This document shows, piece by piece, positions 41,301 to 54,800 of a stretch of DNA of 64,000 nt. The position numbers and the translations under genes are program-made. Each line of letters starts with the position of its first letter. The first letter of the stretch is position 1. This DNA is from Lingula anatina (lineage: Eukaryota > Brachiopoda > Lingulata > Lingulida > Lingulidae). The stretch is taken from the NCBI RefSeq assembly GCF_001039355.2, contig NW_019775736.1:149315-213314 (forward strand). Direction: 5' to 3'. Under the pieces are notes generated by a model that ran no database searches, was not told the DNA's origin, and saw only the letters and a program-made list of their open reading frames with translations.

Positions 41301-44300
41301 CTATGGCCTGAATAGTAGCAGCAGCAAACTCCTTGTCTGTACTTGTAATATAGGTCTGGAAAAATTGTTAAACATTTTTCTGTACAGCATTCCTTAAAGA
41401 AGATGATTATTAAGGACTTATTCACACTGTACTGGCGTTCTATCATACATACTGGTCTTTTTATAGATACTTCCCACCAATCAGCCAAACATTCTTAATA
41501 CTGGATCTAAAAAGCTGAAAAAATCTCCCTACTCCACGGGGTACTTACCTGAAATTCCCTAATAATGGTTGAGATACTTGTCTCAGTTCCCAAGTTAGTA
41601 AGTATCTCCAGCTTCAATAATTTCACATGGGTGGGGTCAGTGGAATGGACATAGAAGCTCTTGAGAAAAGGTTCAAACATTCCCTTGAAATAAAGAAGAA
41701 AAATATGAAATCTAGAATATTTCAAAAATAATGTTTTAAGCAGAATACTGTGTAACATAATAAAGTTTTTCTATAAATATGCTTTGTTCAAATAAAACGA
41801 TAAATACCATTTTACAAGCAGAACTGGATGTATGATGCTAGAAAAAGAGTAACATTTGTATTGTATTTCATAAATCATATTTAATCTTACCTTTCTTTTG
41901 ACAGACATGGTGGCTATATTACTCAAGACAATGTATTGCACTTCCCTGAAAACAATACAAAATGCATATCATTTCATGAATACCATTCCCAGTACTTTTT
42001 TTTTTTTTTACAAAAGAAATGAGATTTGTAAAATCCATTACGATAATATCTACTGATATTGTTTAATACATCAAATTCCCTCAAATTAGTGCAAACTAAT
42101 ATAAATAGCTATAGACAAAAGAATCTTCACAAGTCTATCAAATTCCCTGTTATCTACTTACTTGTGAGACCTTAGCAGCCTTATCAATGATTTAGCAACC
42201 ATTCCAACCTCAGCTCTGGGTGCACAGTGATAATACAATTGTGCCACTGCCATAACAACCTACACAAACAAAAATATACACGTTTATAGGTAAAATTGTT
42301 AACTTTCTCCCACACATATAGACACACCCATACAAATGCATGCAAACAGTATGCACAAACACACTAGTATACCCATAACCATGCATATATACACAAATGC
42401 TTCTGTACCCCTGCTCTCCCCCCTTCACTTCTGCACATGTCTAAAAACAGAATCATTATACACTCAAATTGCTAAAATTACAAGATCTACTTACAGCAGC
42501 ATTCCTGCTGTTCAGCAAGGGTTTACAGTTTCTCAACAGCAGCCTGTGATCCGGATCCATTACATACGGCTTCTTCTTTGGCTTATCATCCTCCTCCTCC
42601 TCTTTGTCTTCTTTCTCTTCATCCTCATCTGATCCATAGAAGGCTTTCTCACTTTCTTCTTCTATCATATCCTAAAAAAAGTTGGTAATGTTGACCTTAA
42701 CAAAAAGTTGAAAGAATTTTTATGAGACTCTTATGTCTCTTGCACCAGCAACCCTTTTTTTCTGTGCAAATCTCCATAAACTGATGTCTATAATGATGTA
42801 GTACATATATTCCAATGACCTCCTCCTGCTAATTGCCCAACATTTGACCAATCATATTTTGAAATCCAACTACGATAAGATAGGAAATTTGCAAAATCTG
42901 CTAAACTGACATAATGTTACATTTACAATAGATTTTCAACTAAAATTGTTCAGCATCCTCTGCCACTTTTCACTTTGTTTTATATAATAATCTAAACTGA
43001 CAAAATAATACATGTACAATACTTTTCCAACCAACATCACAATGCACAACCACTATTAGTATTTTCTACACACAAACAATAATACATTTACAACAGTTTC
43101 AACTAAGTCACTTAAAATTTTTAATGTAAATAGCAAGCTGGGCACTCACATCTCTGTTAGGGTTGACGAACTGTGTCCTGGCATAGCGGGTCAGCATGTT
43201 GATGATGACCACCTGTCCCCACTCCTCAACATCTACCAACAGGTTGCATAACTTGCGATAGTTCTTGTGGATAAGATCAATTCTCTCTGGGCAAACTTCT
43301 TCGAAGGCTTGGATAGCACTTCCTGCAACCAGCTGAAATACATAAAAAATAAATGCTTTTTGGTCTGCCTTAGGGCAAATTCAGGATTATGTGAGAAATA
43401 ATAAGTTACTAAATCCGCGGATCAAATATGGAGGGCACTTTACAATGGATTACAGCCTCCCAGCAATTGGTAGGGAAATTAATCTCGGCACGCTTTCAAG
43501 TGGGTCACGCCACATTTGATCTGTGGGCTAGAACCAAAATAAAGGAATAATAAGTTACTGCAGACTAGGTAGTCTGCGGATCAAATATGGAGGGCACTTG
43601 ACAAAGGTTTCACGCCTCCCACCAGGGGCAGAGCAATTAATCTCGGGTCACGCCATATTTGATCTGCGGACAAGTTAGTCCTCGGATCAACTGGTTCTGA
43701 ATGCACCCTTATATCTTGAAAAATATACATCAGAGTAACTTTAATTTAAATTTTAAAAATTAAAATTCAAAAATTAAACATCAGCTACAATTGCCTAAAC
43801 AAATCTCTAATCTGCAATTTTCTGTCCTTTTCATCCACATTCATAATAAATAGAGAGGTACTTGTAGACTTACTGTTGTTTTGTCAGCCAACAGCTTTTC
43901 AATCACCTCAATCAACTGATCTTTCAGCTCTGGATCTAGGCTATGAAAATAAATCAACATATTAATTACATAAAAATTATAGATAATAAATAAATTAATT
44001 CTCTAAATGTGCTAATAATTCAAACATTTTTAGGAGATTAGGGTTATTCTACATAGGTTATACATGTACAAGTAACCATCTCAACTTACCCGAGGTATTT
44101 CTTTTACAGTGCACCAACAATATAATAAAAAATTAACAAAAACATATAACATTAGTTTCACACCAATTTTACCAACTTAAAAAAATAACGCTTATCAGGA
44201 ATGAAGAAAATATAACACGAACACATAAAATCATGTGAACATACCTGAACAGCTTTGGAATGGCATGAGCGGCTGTCTTGCGCACATAGGGTGACATGTC

Positions 44301-47300
44301 ATTGCAAGACTCCTTGATGGATAACATCATTATAGGCACAATAACAGGCACTCGGATACTTGAGAGCACACGCAGGGCACTGGCACGAATAAGCTGATTA
44401 GGATCCTTATGAAAATAAAGGTAAAATAATGAAGAGATTAATCAGGTGATGTTCATGAGAGACCATGGAGCAAACAGGTTTTTTAAGTGTTCAAATTGGT
44501 TAGAGCAACCATGCAATAAAACCACTTTTTCTCAGAGGAGGGATTAGTCTGTACCTGTATGCCAAAATTTTCCTTACCTAGTAATTAATATAAATAAAAA
44601 TAACTTTTGTGATTCCTGTAAATGTCACCACACATGGAATGGGATGTTATCTTTATACAGATGTAAAATTACATACTAAAGATTAAAATTTTGCAGCATT
44701 AATTGTTAACATATAACTTGTGAAAATCTCTTAATCATGCATAAAACAACAGTCACCACAGTGACCCAAAATAAAGGAATAATAAGTTACTGTCATGACA
44801 CAGAAATCTTTTCAAGCCTGTCCTTTATCATTTCAGTAAGTTTGCAATAACAAAGCTTCAAGCAAATCTTTGGCTATATAAATGCCTAAAATAAAAGGAC
44901 ATCCTATACCCAGCTCATCACCAGTAATCAAATACATTTCGAATCTGAACGCAATTTCTAAATTTGCAATTGAAATCTACAAAGAACAGTCAGCAGGAAG
45001 GAACAATGAAGACATTACATGATAAACTACATCAATAACCTAGTTAGTATACTGCAGTTCACAACATGACATGTGTAGGTATGTAATTTCTTTTTGATTC
45101 ACTTCCTTTATAGAAAATAAATGTCATTTGTACTAAAAACCTATGAGGTTCAGTATTCTCTAACCACAAATCAAATAGGATAGCCTGCAGGTACAAATAT
45201 GTTATGTGTGATAAGGCAGATATCAGGTCCTAAGTTGATGCTTTTGGTCAGGCAATATATTCTAATAGTTCTGTTCCATAGCTGGCCAGTAGTCACATAA
45301 AGAGTCTTTTTTCACTGTAAACAGTATCATGCGAATAAAAAATTTATCAGAGTTAACTGTCTAGTCACACTTTCAAATAAATAGGCTTTGTCATGCAGCC
45401 AGATTCAGATTTTTTAGGTAGGCTGTTGAGTGAATGCTTATACTACAGATTTATATCAAAATAAGTACAAAATTGGTTTTCTTCACTTTTTAATGAACAT
45501 TTTTTCTAAAAACCCTTTGCAATTTCGCGAAGTCCACATATTCCACTTGTAGCGAGAAACAGAGAGAGAGAGAGAGAGGAGGGGTACCTTAAGGGCCCTT
45601 TGGAAGGTACTGATGGACAGAAGAGCCAGGTCCTGCTGTTCCTCTGCATACCTGGTCAGGTACACATACACAAGTTTCTTAACCTGAAGACACAAACAAA
45701 ATCATTTCATTTAGTTTAAATGTTTAATATGGCAAAATAAGCAATGTATAAAAATTTCCTCTCTGCCCTAAGAATAATAATATTATGGAAAAGCTACTAA
45801 TTTAATTGTCATTAGTATCTCAGGTATAACAGTGTAATACCTTTTTTCTCATCTTCTGTTATAAGGTGTGAGACAAAGTTATGCAATAGTAAAACCATGG
45901 ACTTCAATGTCAATTCATTTGATGATCAAATTAAGAGACTGAAAATAATTACCTCCAGATTTTTGGACACAACATTCTTCACCACTGCTGGAAACAGATC
46001 GGAGGCATCTTTTCCTTTGGCCACCATCTTTAATATAGAAATAAAAAGATCGTATGAGAATAATCAGCATGACAGCAACTTGAAAAGGTCATTGTCATTT
46101 ATTCAAAATAAAGATTATGAACAAATCAAGATAATAATTACTTAGAAAGATTTACTGAGCCTAGATAATCAGGCTGGATGACTATCAACTGCCCTCCATT
46201 CTCCCATTCTTCAAAGAACAATTTACAAGAAAATGCCACAGTGCCTCAAGGGATTCTAATCTTAATCCTAATATTTCAATCTAACAGCCTCGAAAACTAC
46301 ATTTTACAGCCACAGCTCTAATCCNAGAAACTTGGGACTCCGTTTCTGTTTCTGTCCTCAAAAATCAACAGACAAAGGCACAGATACTAACAAACGAGAT
46401 TTAAACGAGATAGCAATTAAGCGTAACAGAGATAGGCATCCATTGTTCTCTGGGTTCTATTCATTCCGACCAATGAGAGACCGTAATACGGGCTCCGCCC
46501 CCACGCGTGTAATCTCCTTCTGTTATAACTCCTTGGAAATAGCAAGGGTTGGATTCCCTAATTCTTTAACTTACAGCACGAACTGATGAAAAAATTGTAA
46601 AATCCTAGAACAAAACAGTTCAATCCAACATAATTTCACATTATAAAATATGTATCAAACTATAGGTATTGCTATTCAAATCTAGGAAGGTCTCTGTGTA
46701 TGCAAGCCTGTGTGCAGACGAACTTCTTTTACATGTTTTCATTTCTTCAAATATCATTTTTGCAAAATGCTGAAATCCACAGATTAATATGTTTAACAGC
46801 ATAATGAAGCCGTAGGTCTATAAAGCAACTACAAACTGTTTTGAATTCTTAACTTTGTTTTTGTCAGTTCTCAAGTAATTTTGAATCTTCTATATTTTGA
46901 CACCAAAAGTCAGAGAATCAATCACTGTTCTTTTTTCTGCTTCTTATGCATAGCAATAATTAACTCTGTAAGTTAAATTTATTCTTTCTCCCTTAGATGA
47001 ACATAATGAATAAAGAGTCATTCTCTCTGGACTTTTTCATCCTTTTATGTAGAAGAAAGAAACTTAATAAAAGCTGAATCAATACCACTGTTCAGATATC
47101 TATTCTTAGACACAGTAAAGCATCCCTTAATAAAAACAAAGCTATTGCAACCATAAAAAATTTGCAATGATCATATACATCAGCTTAACAGAAGTGGAAA
47201 AAAATTGTTTCCAACTTCATCATTTACTTGATAAAACAAGTTGTTCTGTTAAAACAAAAAATTATATTTTTCTTTTCTCCTAAGACTTGGATTTATAAGA

Positions 47301-48413
47301 CGCCTCTTTAAGTACAGAAATGCAAAATCAGTAGTGTATTTCTATTTCTATGGATGAATCACATGAGTTATTGTGCAAAGGACACATATACACTTAAACA
47401 TTTTTCTTTCTGTCAGAAAAGAAATTAGTGCTTAAAACAAAAAGAGGATAGTATTTATTTAATAATTTATTTATTTACTTACAATGCATACTTACACCAA
47501 TAATCCTTTTCATTGCCTCCAGCTTTAGGTTGTCTTTGTTTGTGTCCAGCATTTGCTTCAGGTCATCATGCCTGTGCACAGACAAACAAACAATTAACTT
47601 CCACAGGTTTTCTATTGCTGTATTTGAAATTCTGATGTATCAAATGAAGGTAACATAATGAAAACACATTTAAGCAATGCAAGTCCAGATAAACTATTAT
47701 AAGACAAGAAGGCAAACATTTCTTAAATGTTATTAAATGCTGTGCTCAAAATCCCATCCTGTAACACCCCTGACTAATGTAATTTGGGCTTCATTCACAT
47801 GCAATGTCTATTTTCTAAATTCTATTTTCTATTCGCGGTATGTCTTATGATCACGGTCTGCGCCCTGAATATCCCGCGGCGTAATTACTGGCAGCGTGAG
47901 CCAGTTACTATAAGTTACTATAAGTAACTGGCTCGCTCTGCCAGTAATTACGCGGCGGGATATTCAGGGCACAGACCGTGATCATAAGATAGCGCGAATA
48001 GAAAATAGATTTTTAGAAAATAGACATTCCATGTGAACGAAGCCTAAGTGTCAAAGTTCACGCACATCTCTTTAGTAGACTAAGTAATGAAACCGCGCTG
48101 CAGTGTATAGTTAACACTCAGGATGTAAACTCCATGGAGAAAATAATCAAAAATTTTGAATTCAAGTATGCAGACAATGTATTAAAATTCAAGAATGTCA
48201 AAAACAAGAATATGACACACTGACACTGTGACAGACAAGCCAAATTCACTGCACTAGTGTCAAAAAAGGGCAAAAAACTCACTTCTTGTAATCGTTCATA
48301 AAGAAGCTACTACTAGCTGGATCAGTTGCAACATCTGCATCACCGCTACCCGTGGATGACGGTGGTCGATCATTGTTATAGCCCGAGTTTTGAAACCCGC
48401 CGTTTGAAGCCAT
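35315..48413 (-). CDS. AP3B1: AP-3 complex subunit beta, complete in 23 exons (1096 aa)
   Basis: Minus-strand exons: 48283-48413 (ATG), 47496-47571, 45953-46027, 45588-45683, 44245-44405, 43874-43940, 43150-43332, 42495-42671, 42162-42259, 41891-41945, 41549-41683, 41223-41355, 40950-41002, 39509-39676, 38814-39297, 38328-38584, 38083-38146, 37801-37854, 36910-37025, 36419-36607, 36174-36216, 35864-36046 and 35315-35607 (stop TAG). They sum to 3291 nt and every junction is in phase. The N-terminal adaptin trunk (about 1-680) has [40 protein letters not shown] and [11 protein letters not shown] Ser/Asp/Glu/Lys-rich hinge follows (about 690-783), then a clathrin-box LLDLD (800-804) and the beta appendage. 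AP-3 sorts cargo from endosomes to lysosome-related organelles. Vertebrates have two paralogues (AP3B1 and AP3B2); this is likely the single pre-duplication gene. Confidence 0.95.
38328..38584 (-). other. AP3B exon 16, acidic Ser/Glu hinge (low-complexity coding)
   Basis: 257-nt exon coding almost only D, E, S and K, with repeated SSEE/SEEE blocks around a KPKKKSKK patch. Casein-kinase-2-like phosphorylation sites are plausible. It is the GAA/GAG/GAT-rich tract that gives a serine-rich open frame on the opposite strand, which is only a shadow. Confidence 0.85.
43414..43528. mobile_element. Small TIR element, family B, copy 1 (AP3B intron 6)
   Basis: About 115 bp with inverted ends: 'ccgcggatcaaatatgg' on the left and 'ccacatttgatctgtggg' on the right. 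The interior has 'gagggcactt', 'acagcctccca' and 'attaatctcgg'. It is non-coding. Confidence 0.7.
43534..44792 (+). repeat. 27-bp direct repeat in neighbouring AP3B introns
   Basis: 'ccaaaataaaggaataataa' plus seven more identical bases occurs at 43534-43560 (between the two family B elements) and at 44766-44792. A related 'aataataagttact' also precedes copy 1. It may be a conserved flank or part of a larger repeat. Confidence 0.6.
43572..43671. mobile_element. Small TIR element, family B, copy 2 (AP3B intron 6)
   Basis: About 100 bp in the same orientation as copy 1, starting 44 bases after copy 1 ends. The ends are 'tctgcggatcaaatatgg' and 'ccatatttgatctgcgga'. A stretch present in copy 1 ('gcacgctttcaagtg') is absent. 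Confidence 0.7.
46325..46325. other. Single ambiguous base in AP3B intron 2
   Basis: One N in non-coding sequence. The AP3B exons on either side are complete and in phase, so nothing coding is lost here. Confidence 0.9.
47787..48044. mobile_element. 258-bp near-perfect palindrome (foldback element), AP3B intron 1
   Basis: The left half from 'ggcttcattcacatg' is the reverse complement of the right half ending 'catgtgaacgaagcc', with only scattered mismatches over arms of about 120 bases. The centre is 'agccagttactataagttac' plus its mirrored continuation. Internal landmarks on both arms are 'tgtctattttcta', 'atgatcacggtctg' and 'gaatatcccg'. No coding. It is probably a MITE or foldback transposon; no clear target-site duplication was found. 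Confidence 0.8.
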
Positions 48414-48815
48414 TGTCACTTTTAACACAGCTCCTACTCTCACTGCCACGAAGGCTCGCCGGTGAAATATGGCTTCCGCGAGTTGTTCAGATCATGTGAT
48501 GCGAAATTAGGTCAAGTTTCAAGTCGCTGTGTTCTGCTATTTCGAGAAGGAAAGTACATATGACAACGTCCGTAAAACGTGAGATGTGTGCAAGAAAACC
48601 AACCACTGCTTAAACGAGTCAATCTACTGCTTGTTCATTGCAAATCTAATCAATTTTTGTAATTGACGTCACCCCGGAAGTGTACACCGCATGCGCGAGC
48701 ACATGAGGAAAAGTGTCAGCCATCATTTTATAGATCTTTCATCTCGGTGTAGTTTGTCTTTATCCATGAAAGACAATAGTTAAACATAAATTAGTCAATA
48801 TCAAATAATAATAGT
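48414..48815. promoter_or_regulatory. Bidirectional promoter AP3B / SCAMP
   Basis: 402 bases between divergent start codons, with higher GC and CpG than the surroundings. Motifs seen: a perfect CRE palindrome TGACGTCA (48664-48671), an ETS site CCGGAAGT (48674-48681), an NRF1-type core GCATGCGC (48689-48696), and an E-box-like ATCATGTGAT (48491-48500). The first three sit within 33 bases, a typical housekeeping promoter arrangement. Confidence 0.6.
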
Positions 48816-51800
48816 ATGGCAGATTATGGAGACGCTAACCCTTTTGCAGATCCTGAGGCGGCAAACCCCTTCGAGGTTAGTACACACTTCAACCGGTTTA
48901 AATGAGAATGTCTTCATTTACAATTACAGCGATTTGATATTGTCATTAATGCTTGTTTTACGTCACAAATTTGCGACATATAACAGGTTTCTTTGTGTTG
49001 TTTGTACTGTTGTTCGAAAGAAATTTCTTTAAGACGCGTCCGTCAGATGTGTTTACAAATGTCAGTCACAGTCTCTGAAAGAATAGCCATTGTTATTTTG
49101 CCAGTTTTCAGTTGATCTGGACATATGCCTGAAGACTCTATAATAACCATTTAAATACAGAAGTAATAGAACAAGGGTCATTTGACTCTATTTGTACTGT
49201 CATGCTTTTAGTGTTATATAAGGGAAAGGTTCTACCAGTACACATTCATTTCATTACATGCTTTATGTGTCTATACTTTATTATGTTATTTCCAGAGAAA
49301 GGATGAGTCACCCTTACTTATACATGAGCACATGACTGTTATGTGATATTTGCTTTTACGTTGTTTATATTTTCTTTTATAATACATTTGTGGCCATAAG
49401 AAATTTTGTTATTTCAATGATAACCCATCATATCTGAAAACAAAATAAGTTCACAAGAATTTCTTGGGTCAGATCTTGATGTGTTCTGCTAAGATATGTT
49501 GCCAAAATAGATGTTTATATTACTGATAACTTCCAATTAAAATATTTTTGTTGGGAATTATTTTATAAAGGATACCAACATACTAGTAGTAATTGTAAGC
49601 TAAAAACACAAATTTAAGGATATGATTATGTGGGACCAGTTATTTGGACGACTGCATCCTCGTGTCACCCCACTACAGTCATTTCCAAATTCATTTATGT
49701 TATTTAAATTATGTTATTCATTTCACATTATTTAGCTATGGGTTGAAATAAAATTTTGCTCAAGACTCAAAATTTGGTACTTTTCATTCATGTTTTTTAC
49801 CATATGTGTACCTATTTTTTTCTTAGATCCCATTCAGAACAGATGATCCGTGATCTATCTGATCTGCTGACAAAATATTGCCCACCCCCACTTAAAAACA
49901 ATGCCTCTCATTCCCTGATGGTCTCCCCGCCTCCACAGGCACTGCTGCTGCAGACGCCTAGCAAGTAAACCCAATTAAACCCAATTAAATCAGTAAGCCA
50001 GATATTAGAGAGTTTCCGGTGCAGTTGGGATACGACGGCTAGATTGTTACGTATGTGCTAATGTATCCAGTAACGCGCTTCTCTCTTCGCGTTCCGGTAA
50101 TGTCCCGGAATGCTGGCGCTCATTCCAATATTATAATAACAATATACGGCCCCGTAGCCATCTATTTCCAAGGGGGGGGGGGATTCTTTTTTATGAAAAA
50201 GGAGACAAATATTACCCAAAAGTGCAATTTTTCCCGACAAAAATGGCGGTTCGTAAGAACCCCACGATCAACCCCCGACTACGTGCCTGATAAACCAAAA
50301 CTAGCGGCTCCTCTCTGTTAAAAAGTCGAAATTTGCATGAACGTACACTTGAACTATTTAAAAAAAGTATATAAGTCATATAAATTAGCAAACAAAACCT
50401 TTAATAACTATTTTCAATAATCTTCCGCACTGGCTAGATAGGAGCGCTTGTATTCCGCAGACTAGATGGGATGACGGTATATGAATGCGGTGAACGTCAC
50501 AAGTGCGCACAAACCGATGACGTATTAATCTAGCCGGCGTATCTCACCGGCAACGGAAACTCTCTATTTAAAGGCGTGTGTGGAGGCAGGATCACCATCA
50601 CTGAATTAGCAGCATAGCAGCAGTAAGTCTGTGGATCATCTATTCTAAATGTGCTCTTAATGAATTTTCTAATATTTGAATCTTATCCTGCCACATATAG
50701 GGTACTAGATTCAGATCTTAGTGTACTATACAATCTGTTGTGTTATTGTTTCATACCAGGCTCCAAAACCACCCTGTGTTTTATTGCAGTTATGTTTCTC
50801 ATGCAAAATTATATTTAAAGCAATGATTATGGTATACTTACATATTAGCCAAGTATCTGTTTCCTTTTATACATATTTTTTTTTTTTTTTTTTAAATTTT
50901 GTAAAATCAGTGCAGATCTTTTTACATTTACAACACTTTTAAAAAATGGTAGGTTCGGAAGAAAATATTAGTCCATGATCAAAGGCATTTTTTGTGTTTT
51001 GGATGGCAACAAAAGTGAGATTTCGTAGCCCGTTAGTTATTAGTCAATGACTGTGAAAATATAGTTTCATTACCAGAAATATAAGTCTAGACCATCCCTT
51101 TATGTTGCATATATATTTGGAACTACATATTCCCAAATGGGAGCCCTAATCAACTTGGTATGATATATGACTTTCAAACATCCATCTGCTGTGGAAAAAA
51201 AAAAAAACACTGTCCTTATTTCTATCTCAGTGGGTTTTTATTTTCTGCACCAGCTAGGTTTCTTGTAAATTAGTACCACACAAATGTTTGAATTTAAATT
51301 GTTTTTGTAGTATAGGCAGTCGGGACTGCCTGTATGTCAAGGGGAGCGATTTCAATAAGTTTGCTCATTAGGAACATGCTTCCTGGAAATAGGAATCTCC
51401 GTCCTGGTTTAATAGGTGGTTAAATTTCAGTGCTGATGTGTTTGACCTTGATGCATTAATCATTGTGCTAATGTGGAGCAGTGCAGTCAGTAGAGCAAGC
51501 AATAGTAGAAATAGACAGATATATATGCCTTTTTTTTTCCCAAAATACAAATACAAAACCTGTATGTTTTTTTTTCTTTATATTTGTAACTTATGAAGTT
51601 TATTTATTCATTCATTTAAACCCATTGAATTTGATCTATTTGGCCAACTGATCATCTTTTAATTGTGTCTAATGTAGATAGTTCTTTAACTGCAATGATT
51701 TAGGAGAATGCATTTAAAGACCTGGGGATGGAGGCTGTACTTCATCCAATGGTTTCAAGATAAAATGTTAGATATAAATATGTAACGTCAAATAACATCC

Positions 51801-54800
51801 AAATAGATATGAATGGGTGGGATATATATATATATATATAGACCATAATATCAGTCTGTCCTAACAGCATTATATCCATTAAAATCAAATTTTAAAAATC
51901 AGCACCATGGAACCAGTTTTACTCATATCCCTGAAAGACATCAAAACAGTCCCATCTCTTGTATAGCCTCTATGTTTTCTTGATGGCATATGTGCAACAT
52001 TCCATGTGAAGTATAGTCCACATTTAAAGAATAACAAAACGTGGCAGATGCATCTAGGAAGCTTCTGTCAGATATGCTTTTTAGAAAAGGGAAAGGTGTG
52101 TAAGAATAATATTTCAAAATTTTTTTTTCAATCCAGGACCCTTCAGTAAAACAAGCCAGAGGACAGAGGCAAGCAGGAATGGATGATTACAATCCATTTG
52201 CTGATGGTGGAACTAAACCAGTAAGTTTACTCATTTATAATGTGACATTGCAGTGATGCTTAATGCGGTCCTGTCACCATTTTTCATGTCAGCATTTAAA
52301 ATGCTGCGCTTCAAACACATTGTCATCTCAAAAACCTGCATTTGAAGAAGTCTTTGAAGTCTTTACCCAAATCTAGATCTGAATTTGTCACTAGACACTC
52401 AAAATTGATTACCCAAAATTTTTATGTCTGAGGCCCTGTGGGGTCCCTATCATCCCAACTTACTCTTCAAGAGACTGGACAGCCTCCTTATTGCCTGGTG
52501 AAGCAAGTTCATTGTCAGTATAAAACTTGTCTTTTTGTGGCTTGATCGCACTTAACCACAAACCCTCAAGTAAAGAATTGACTCACCTTACACAAGTTGT
52601 TGGGTCACATGGTAGTGATTTGTTGTCTCAGGGGAGGGTTGTAGCTTTAGGTAAGAAAAGTTCATGTCATTTTCATCAGATGGCCATAGGTGTCTGGTGA
52701 CACAAGGTAGTTTTTCTTTGTCAGTGACAAGACATTGTTTTGTAAAATATTGCCAGTTTTCAAGAAGGCTCTATGGAATATAATCATACTATGATGCTGG
52801 TTCTCAGAAACTAAGAACACTAATTACTGTATATATATCTTGTTGTATTGTCACTTGTAGTTGCATTGAACATATCCAATTTGTCAATTTATGTCCTATA
52901 TAATAAGCTGAGACAAAAAAAACAAGCGTAGATTTGTAGGTAGATATATATCTTGAGTAGAAGACCTGAATGATTTTAACTGAAGTATTAAAATGATTTC
53001 ATAGGCTGCTGCTCAGCAGCCTCAAGTTCCAGCCCCCCAGAGGCCGCAACCAGCCACCACCCAGCCTGCCGTGATGCAGCCGTCAGAGCCACCAGCATAC
53101 ACCCCAACTCCAGCACAGAGTGTCAGCACTGATGACTTACAGAAGAGACAAGAGGTAGGCAGACAGCTAATTGTACAGGATTCAAATAGATGGAGATGCC
53201 CTGTGAAAAATGATAAATGAGCTGTCTGGTGCCTTGTAGAAATGTTTATTTCCCTGTCAATAAATATATAGTTCTTTTGTCTGATTTTTTAAGTTCTTAA
53301 CAAATGAAAGGTAGAATGATAGAACATTGGTTTACTTCAAGTTGGGTGCTGTTTTAATGTTCAAAACTGTGTTGAAGGCAACACTTTTTAGAAAAAGTTT
53401 CTTACTTTTCTTTGTACATTTAGGAATTGGAAAGGAAAGCAGCAGAACTGGCTAGGAAGGAACAGGAAATGCGCTCAATGCAGTATGATGGTAAGTGTTT
53501 GGATTTGGCTCTGCCTTCTACATATTTACAGAATGTGATTAAGCTTAGAGGAAAAAGAGAAGAATGAGCCAAAAAGGCTTTTTGAAGTCTCCTAGATATC
53601 TGAATTTATTAAATAAACTTTATGCAGAATTCTATGAGGTCTGATATCCTGAGATACGTTTTCTTTTTCTTTCAGCACGGGCAAACAACTGGCCTCCACT
53701 ACCAAAATGGTGTTGTGTAGGTCCCTGTTTTTACCAAGACTTTAATGTGGACATACCATTAGAATTCCAGAGAATTGTGAAGCTGCTTTATTATTTATGG
53801 ATGTGTGAGTATTAATCTTTTGTTATTGCAAGAAATTGAAATTTGGGGAGAGTAAAGATTTTATCTTCCATGGAACCCACCACCCAACAACCCCCAGTAA
53901 TGATTGGAGTTTGATAGAACTGCCTTGTTGTAATGACTGTTTTAACTTTTATTGATTTTATTTTTTACCTTTATGGGTGAGACTCTAATACAAATAAACT
54001 GAAACTGAAACTTGATATGGTTCTGTGGTGGGCCTAACAGTGCCTTTTGTCCCTTTTTTTGGAGTGCAGTATATCGTTCTTAATATTTTTCAGGCATTTC
54101 AAATGTTTTGCCAACTTGATAAGAATATGAGAACATTTGCATCTTGTTTGAAAGACCCCAAGTTTTTTTTTTTTTTTTTTTTTTTTTCAAAAGATGCATT
54201 TATAAATAACTGTTCTTATTTGAAATAATAAACAGAAATCATATGTATTTTTTCAGTCCATGCATGTGTGCTTGTCCTCAATGTGCTGGGTAGTCTTGCT
54301 TATTTCATCTCTAAGTCCAAGGATCCAAGCGCTAACAGCAGTGGAGCAGGAGTGACTTTTGGACTGTCCATATTGTTCTTTATTCTATTTACTCCTTGCT
54401 CATTTATCTGCTGGTACAGACCCGTCTATAAAGCATTCAGGTAAGTTGAGCAAAATTCAAACATCATTAAACAAAATTAAAAGATAAAGATAAGGAAAAA
54501 TTAATTTAGTACATTAGATATATTAACGGAATCTCTTCTTTTTGTCTGATTTGCTACTAATAGAATAAGGCTCTATTCCCATAGATTTTAGATCGATCTA
54601 TCCCCGCAGGGAGTCTCACTAGATTACTTTCAGATAATCCGACTTAAATGTCCGTCCCGCCTACTACAAGCTGTAAGGAGGTAATTAACTTTCGTGTCCG
54701 CCCGGCTGACAGCTATTTAGCGTGAACCCCCAGGGAGTTAGGTCGATCTAAAGTAGGTCGATCTAATCTATGGAAATGGGGTGTAATTGTGAGTTTTACC

